Translations under genes and position numbers: made by a program
The notes under the pieces: generated by a model
What the model saw: the letters and a program-made list of their open reading frames with translations, nothing else
The model's database searches: none
Told to the model about the DNA's origin: nothing
Source of the DNA: Methanobacteriota archaeon
GTDB taxonomy: Archaea > Thermoplasmatota > Poseidoniia > Poseidoniales > SP79
Assembly (NCBI GenBank): GCA_002715545.1
Contig: PAZI01000027.1
Coordinates: 131,032 to 137,764, forward strand
Length of the DNA: 6,733 nt
Direction: 5' to 3'
In this document: in pieces, positions 3,953-6,733 of the stretch
How the letters are laid out: each line of letters opens with the position of its first letter
Position numbering within the stretch: position 1 is the stretch's first letter

Positions 3953-6733
3953 GAACAACTAAAGAGTTTTTACCCTTACTCCTAATATCCAAAACATTAT
4001 CTACAACATCCTTAATTGCGTCAATATGGGATATTACGAAAATGTGTCTAAACCACTTTTTTAATGCAACCAGTAGCCTACTACATGCCTCGATATTTCC
4101 TTCGTCCAAACTACCGAAACCTTCATCAATTATAAGTAAGTCTGACTTCGGTAAATTAGAAACATTAATTAATGCAACCCTAATAGCTAGTGATGATAAC
4201 ATTTTTTCCATCCCTGACGCGCACTCTATAATCCTTTTAGAATCTCCATAATTTATAAAAACGTCTAGAGCGTTTGTCGAATCATCAGCTTCAATTTCTA
4301 TAGTGAACTCAACTACACCGTGCAAAATTTTCTCTATTTCAGAATTGATTACGGGTAATTGGACGCTCATTATTTTTAATGGAATTCCTTTTTTATCAAC
4401 AGCCTGCAGGAATGCGTGATATGCGTTCCATTGCTTTTTCATATTTGCAAACTTTAGTCTTTCTTCTTCGGAATCGACTAGCTGTTGTTGAATTAATCCA
4501 ATTTTTTCGCTTAATCGAAGTTTTTCAGCATCTAGAAAGTTGGATCTTCCTGTAAGAGTCTTTAGCGTACCCTTAAGCCTAGATATCTCTTTTGTCTCAG
4601 AGCCTTGTGTCGCATTTAATTTCATTTTAGACAATTTCTTTTTTTCTTCTACAAGCGTTTGTGATAAATTAGAATCATCAACCTCAAGCTCAGTTAAAGA
4701 CACCAGGCTATTACCCCGCTCAAGCTTTAGATCAGACTCGCTTTTAAGAATATCATCATATTTCTTGACTTTTTCTTCCAGAGATTCACCCAACATTTTT
4801 TTTAAATTTCGCTTAATAGCTGAACAATTATCAGATATTTCTTTTACGCGTAATTCCTGATCTGGTATTTTCTTTTTAGAAATATGAGAGTCTTTTATAA
4901 ATTTACATGTTGGAAAAGCGTCTCCACAAGGAACAACCTCCAGCGTACTAGCTCGTTTTTTCTGCGTCTTTAATAAAGTTCTTTCTTTCTCTAAAGAGTA
5001 TTGAATATTTTGTAGGCTATTTTCAATCTCTTTTTGTTGTATTAATTTTTCTTTTAGCTCCTCAACTGGAAATTGTTCTCTTAGCGCAGCAATTTTTTGT
5101 AGCCTGCCTTCAATTTCAGAAATTTCATCAGAAACCGCGATAATTTTATTCTTCATAATATCGCTTCTCGATTTTAGCTTTTTTAGTAGCTGTTCTTGCG
5201 TTTCAATCTCATCCTCTGTAAACGATTCAGAGTTTTCATGAGTAGCCAACAGCAATTTTATACTGTCTATTTCTTCTCTAACTTTTTTGCATTGTTGTTC
5301 TGTTTCATCTCTATCGCTTGTCAATGATTCAAGCTCTAGTCTTTTACTTCTGATAATTGTTGCCCAATCTCTATCTGGCGCACTTTTCATAGAACCCTTT
5401 AATTCAGAAAATTCATTCTTTGCAATATTCAACATATTATCAAAAATACCAAGATCTAAAAATTTTGTAAGAATCGATTTTCTAACCGTCGCTCCATTTT
5501 TAATAAAGTTGTTCATTGAGCCTTGGCTAGCCAGAGAAGTCAATAAAAAATCATCAGCATTACCAACAAGCGCCTTTAAATCTTTTTCAGTTTCTCTTCT
5601 TTGTTCGCCACTTAAGTCTTCAACTTTATTACCAGCAGCATCAATCTTCCAAAGATTCAACGCGGTGGAGGCTGATGTTTTGCCGGCCCTGCTGGTGTGC
5701 TTTGCTGATTGCCTTTCTACCCTATAGGGTTTACCATTGACATTTAAATCAATCTCAACCTTACAAAACCCTTTTCTAGAATTAATTACATGAAGATTTT
5801 TAATCGCGCCGCGGTCTGTGGAATTGAATAAGCCGTACATAATTGTTCCAGGAATTGAAGATTTCCCAGTTCTATTTTTACCAAAAATGCCTGTTATTCC
5901 ATTCATTTTTTCAAAATCGATTTTATTACCAGTGCCATACCCAAAAGTATTATCAAAATTTAATCTTCTTAATGACCATTTAAGATTTTTTCTAGATTCA
6001 CCACGAGCAGCCTCGGAGGCAATTCGTTTTGTCATTGACTCTAGTATTTCTCTTTCTTCGTCACTTAAAACAAATGTCTTAGTATAGTCGCCCATAAGCT
6101 TAACATGGGTAGCAGGATTTAGTAGATCACTCTTATCAAGTGTCGTATCTCCTATGCTTATAATATCGTCTTTATTTTCCTCTATATCCCATTTAAAAAC
6201 TACTTCTGCTGCTTTATATGACTCTTTTAGCTCATTAAATAATTGCTTTATTTCGCTTTGAGGAATTGTTTTACTTGATCTAATTCGAAAACGACCGAAT
6301 GTCATGTCTTCAGTGATATTAGTGAGTGTCTCTTCAACGCTTCCAGCCCATGGAATTGTGTAAAAAGAAAATCTATTTTTAACAGGATAAAATTTAGTAG
6401 AAAAATTATCCTTATCCTCTATATCCCAAACCAAAAATCCCTTCTCAAGATCTTCGCCATAATTCTGCTGAATTGTTGAACCACAATACGCGACCCTATT
6501 ATCATGATCCAAAAATTGAGACTTATGAATATCACCTAAAAAAGTGAAGTCGAAATCTCTAAAGAAATCCACAGTAATCTGGTTTGGCTCGTCTATTTCC
6601 CAATCACTGTCTACTTTTGATCCCTGAACTGGACCGTGGAAAAGGGCGATATTTATTGTCTCTGGGTCTGGTTTGACAGTTGACCATGACTCTTCATCAA
6701 AGCATGAAAATACGCACCAGCTTACCCCGTGTG
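3945..6733 (-). CDS. Mre11-Rad50 (SbcD-SbcC, gp47-gp46) fusion nuclease/ATPase, 5' end outside window
   Basis: One frame stays open from the window edge to TAA at 3945-3947 (928 visible residues, numbered from 6731). A GTG at 6570-6572 could be taken as a start, but coding sequence of the same domain continues upstream, so the gene is 5'-truncated. Residues 1 to about 115 are the end of an Mre11-type metallophosphoesterase: ALFHGPV (29-35), FLGDIHKSQ (64-72) and YCGSTIQQNYGE (82-93). A capping-like region and a helical linker lead straight into a Rad50-type ATPase: strand/NFDNTFGYG at about 252-266, Walker A GKNRTGKS (284-291), Q-loop Q403, coiled coils at roughly 455-598 and 619-768 around a C602-x6-C609 hook, signature SGMEK (839-843), Walker B LLIIDE (865-870) and H-loop H902. 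The family resects or opens DNA ends for recombination, in phages feeding recombination-dependent replication. The ATPase half (about 680 residues) is longer than T4 gp46 (560) and much shorter than E. coli SbcC (1048). Confidence 0.93.
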   Translation of the reverse strand, partial: HGVSWCVFSCFDEESWSTVKPDPETINIALFHGPVQGSKVDSDWEIDEPNQITVDFFRDFDFTFLGDIHKSQFLDHDNRVAYCGSTIQQNYGEDLEKGFLVWDIEDKDNFSTKFYPVKNRFSFYTIPWAGSVEETLTNITEDMTFGRFRIRSSKTIPQSEIKQLFNELKESYKAAEVVFKWDIEENKDDIISIGDTTLDKSDLLNPATHVKLMGDYTKTFVLSDEEREILESMTKRIASEAARGESRKNLKWSLRRLNFDNTFGYGTGNKIDFEKMNGITGIFGKNRTGKSSIPGTIMYGLFNSTDRGAIKNLHVINSRKGFCKVEIDLNVNGKPYRVERQSAKHTSRAGKTSASTALNLWKIDAAGNKVEDLSGEQRRETEKDLKALVGNADDFLLTSLASQGSMNNFIKNGATVRKSILTKFLDLGIFDNMLNIAKNEFSELKGSMKSAPDRDWATIIRSKRLELESLTSDRDETEQQCKKVREEIDSIKLLLATHENSESFTEDEIETQEQLLKKLKSRSDIMKNKIIAVSDEISEIEGRLQKIAALREQFPVEELKEKLIQQKEIENSLQNIQYSLEKERTLLKTQKKRASTLEVVPCGDAFPTCKFIKDSHISKKKIPDQELRVKEISDNCSAIKRNLKKMLGESLEEKVKKYDDILKSESDLKLERGNSLVSLTELEVDDSNLSQTLVEEKKKLSKMKLNATQGSETKEISRLKGTLKTLTGRSNFLDAEKLRLSEKIGLIQQQLVDSEEERLKFANMKKQWNAYHAFLQAVDKKGIPLKIMSVQLPVINSEIEKILHGVVEFTIEIEADDSTNALDVFINYGDSKRIIECASGMEKMLSSLAIRVALINVSNLPKSDLLIIDEGFGSLDEGNIEACSRLLVALKKWFRHIFVISHIDAIKDVVDNVLDIRSKGKNSLVVHE

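Noticed and set aside
5287..5727. 146-residue plus-strand open frame, rich in Ser and Leu
   Set aside because: It is the antisense of the Rad50-type coding sequence (the Q-loop region and the start of the coiled coil) and has no family signature or ribosome binding site; the other plus-strand frames at 2250-2751, 3218-3409, 4042-4251, 4540-4860 and 5818-6087 are rejected for the same reason.
6570..6572. GTG as the start of the nuclease/ATPase gene
   Set aside because: The frame is open upstream to the window edge and includes the conserved ALFHGPV motif of the same phosphoesterase domain, so the start is outside the window.

Overview
The window looks like part of the genome of a tailed phage (Caudoviricetes), most probably a contractile-tailed virus of the wider T4-like group. 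It carries a gp17-type large terminase, a gp20-type portal protein and a gp47/gp46-type (Mre11/Rad50, SbcD/SbcC) recombination nuclease. The DNA is AT-rich and tightly packed. All genes that I accept lie on the minus strand, with overlaps or very short gaps. I see no tRNA, rRNA, CRISPR array, integrase or insertion sequence. The host cannot be named from the sequence; the AT-rich, compact style would fit an environmental (for example marine) phage, but that is a guess.

In transcription order (high to low coordinates) the layout is as follows. (1) 6733-3945 holds one continuous reading frame in which the C-terminal part of an Mre11/SbcD-type phosphoesterase runs directly into a complete Rad50/SbcC-type ATPase. 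Its 5' end lies outside the window. (2) 3952-3692 encodes an 86-residue cysteine-rich, probably zinc-binding protein that overlaps the nuclease gene by 8 bases. (3) 3682-3314 encodes a 122-residue protein of unknown function with a strong ribosome binding site. (4) 3313-1712 encodes the large terminase; its ATG directly follows the preceding stop codon. (5) A 47-base spacer with an imperfect inverted repeat follows. (6) 1664-1 encodes a gp20-like portal protein that stays open to the window edge, so its 3' end is missing. It ends, as far as visible, in a long acidic tail with a short tandem repeat.

The genes join two linked late tasks. The nuclease/ATPase would process DNA ends for recombination-dependent replication, which makes concatemers, and the terminase and portal would cut and pump that DNA into the prohead. 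The most notable points are the single-chain Mre11-Rad50 fusion, its CX6C hook in place of the usual CXXC, the terminase P-loop with its lysine at the start of the motif, and the placement of a recombination gene directly upstream of terminase and portal with no sheath or tube genes between them.
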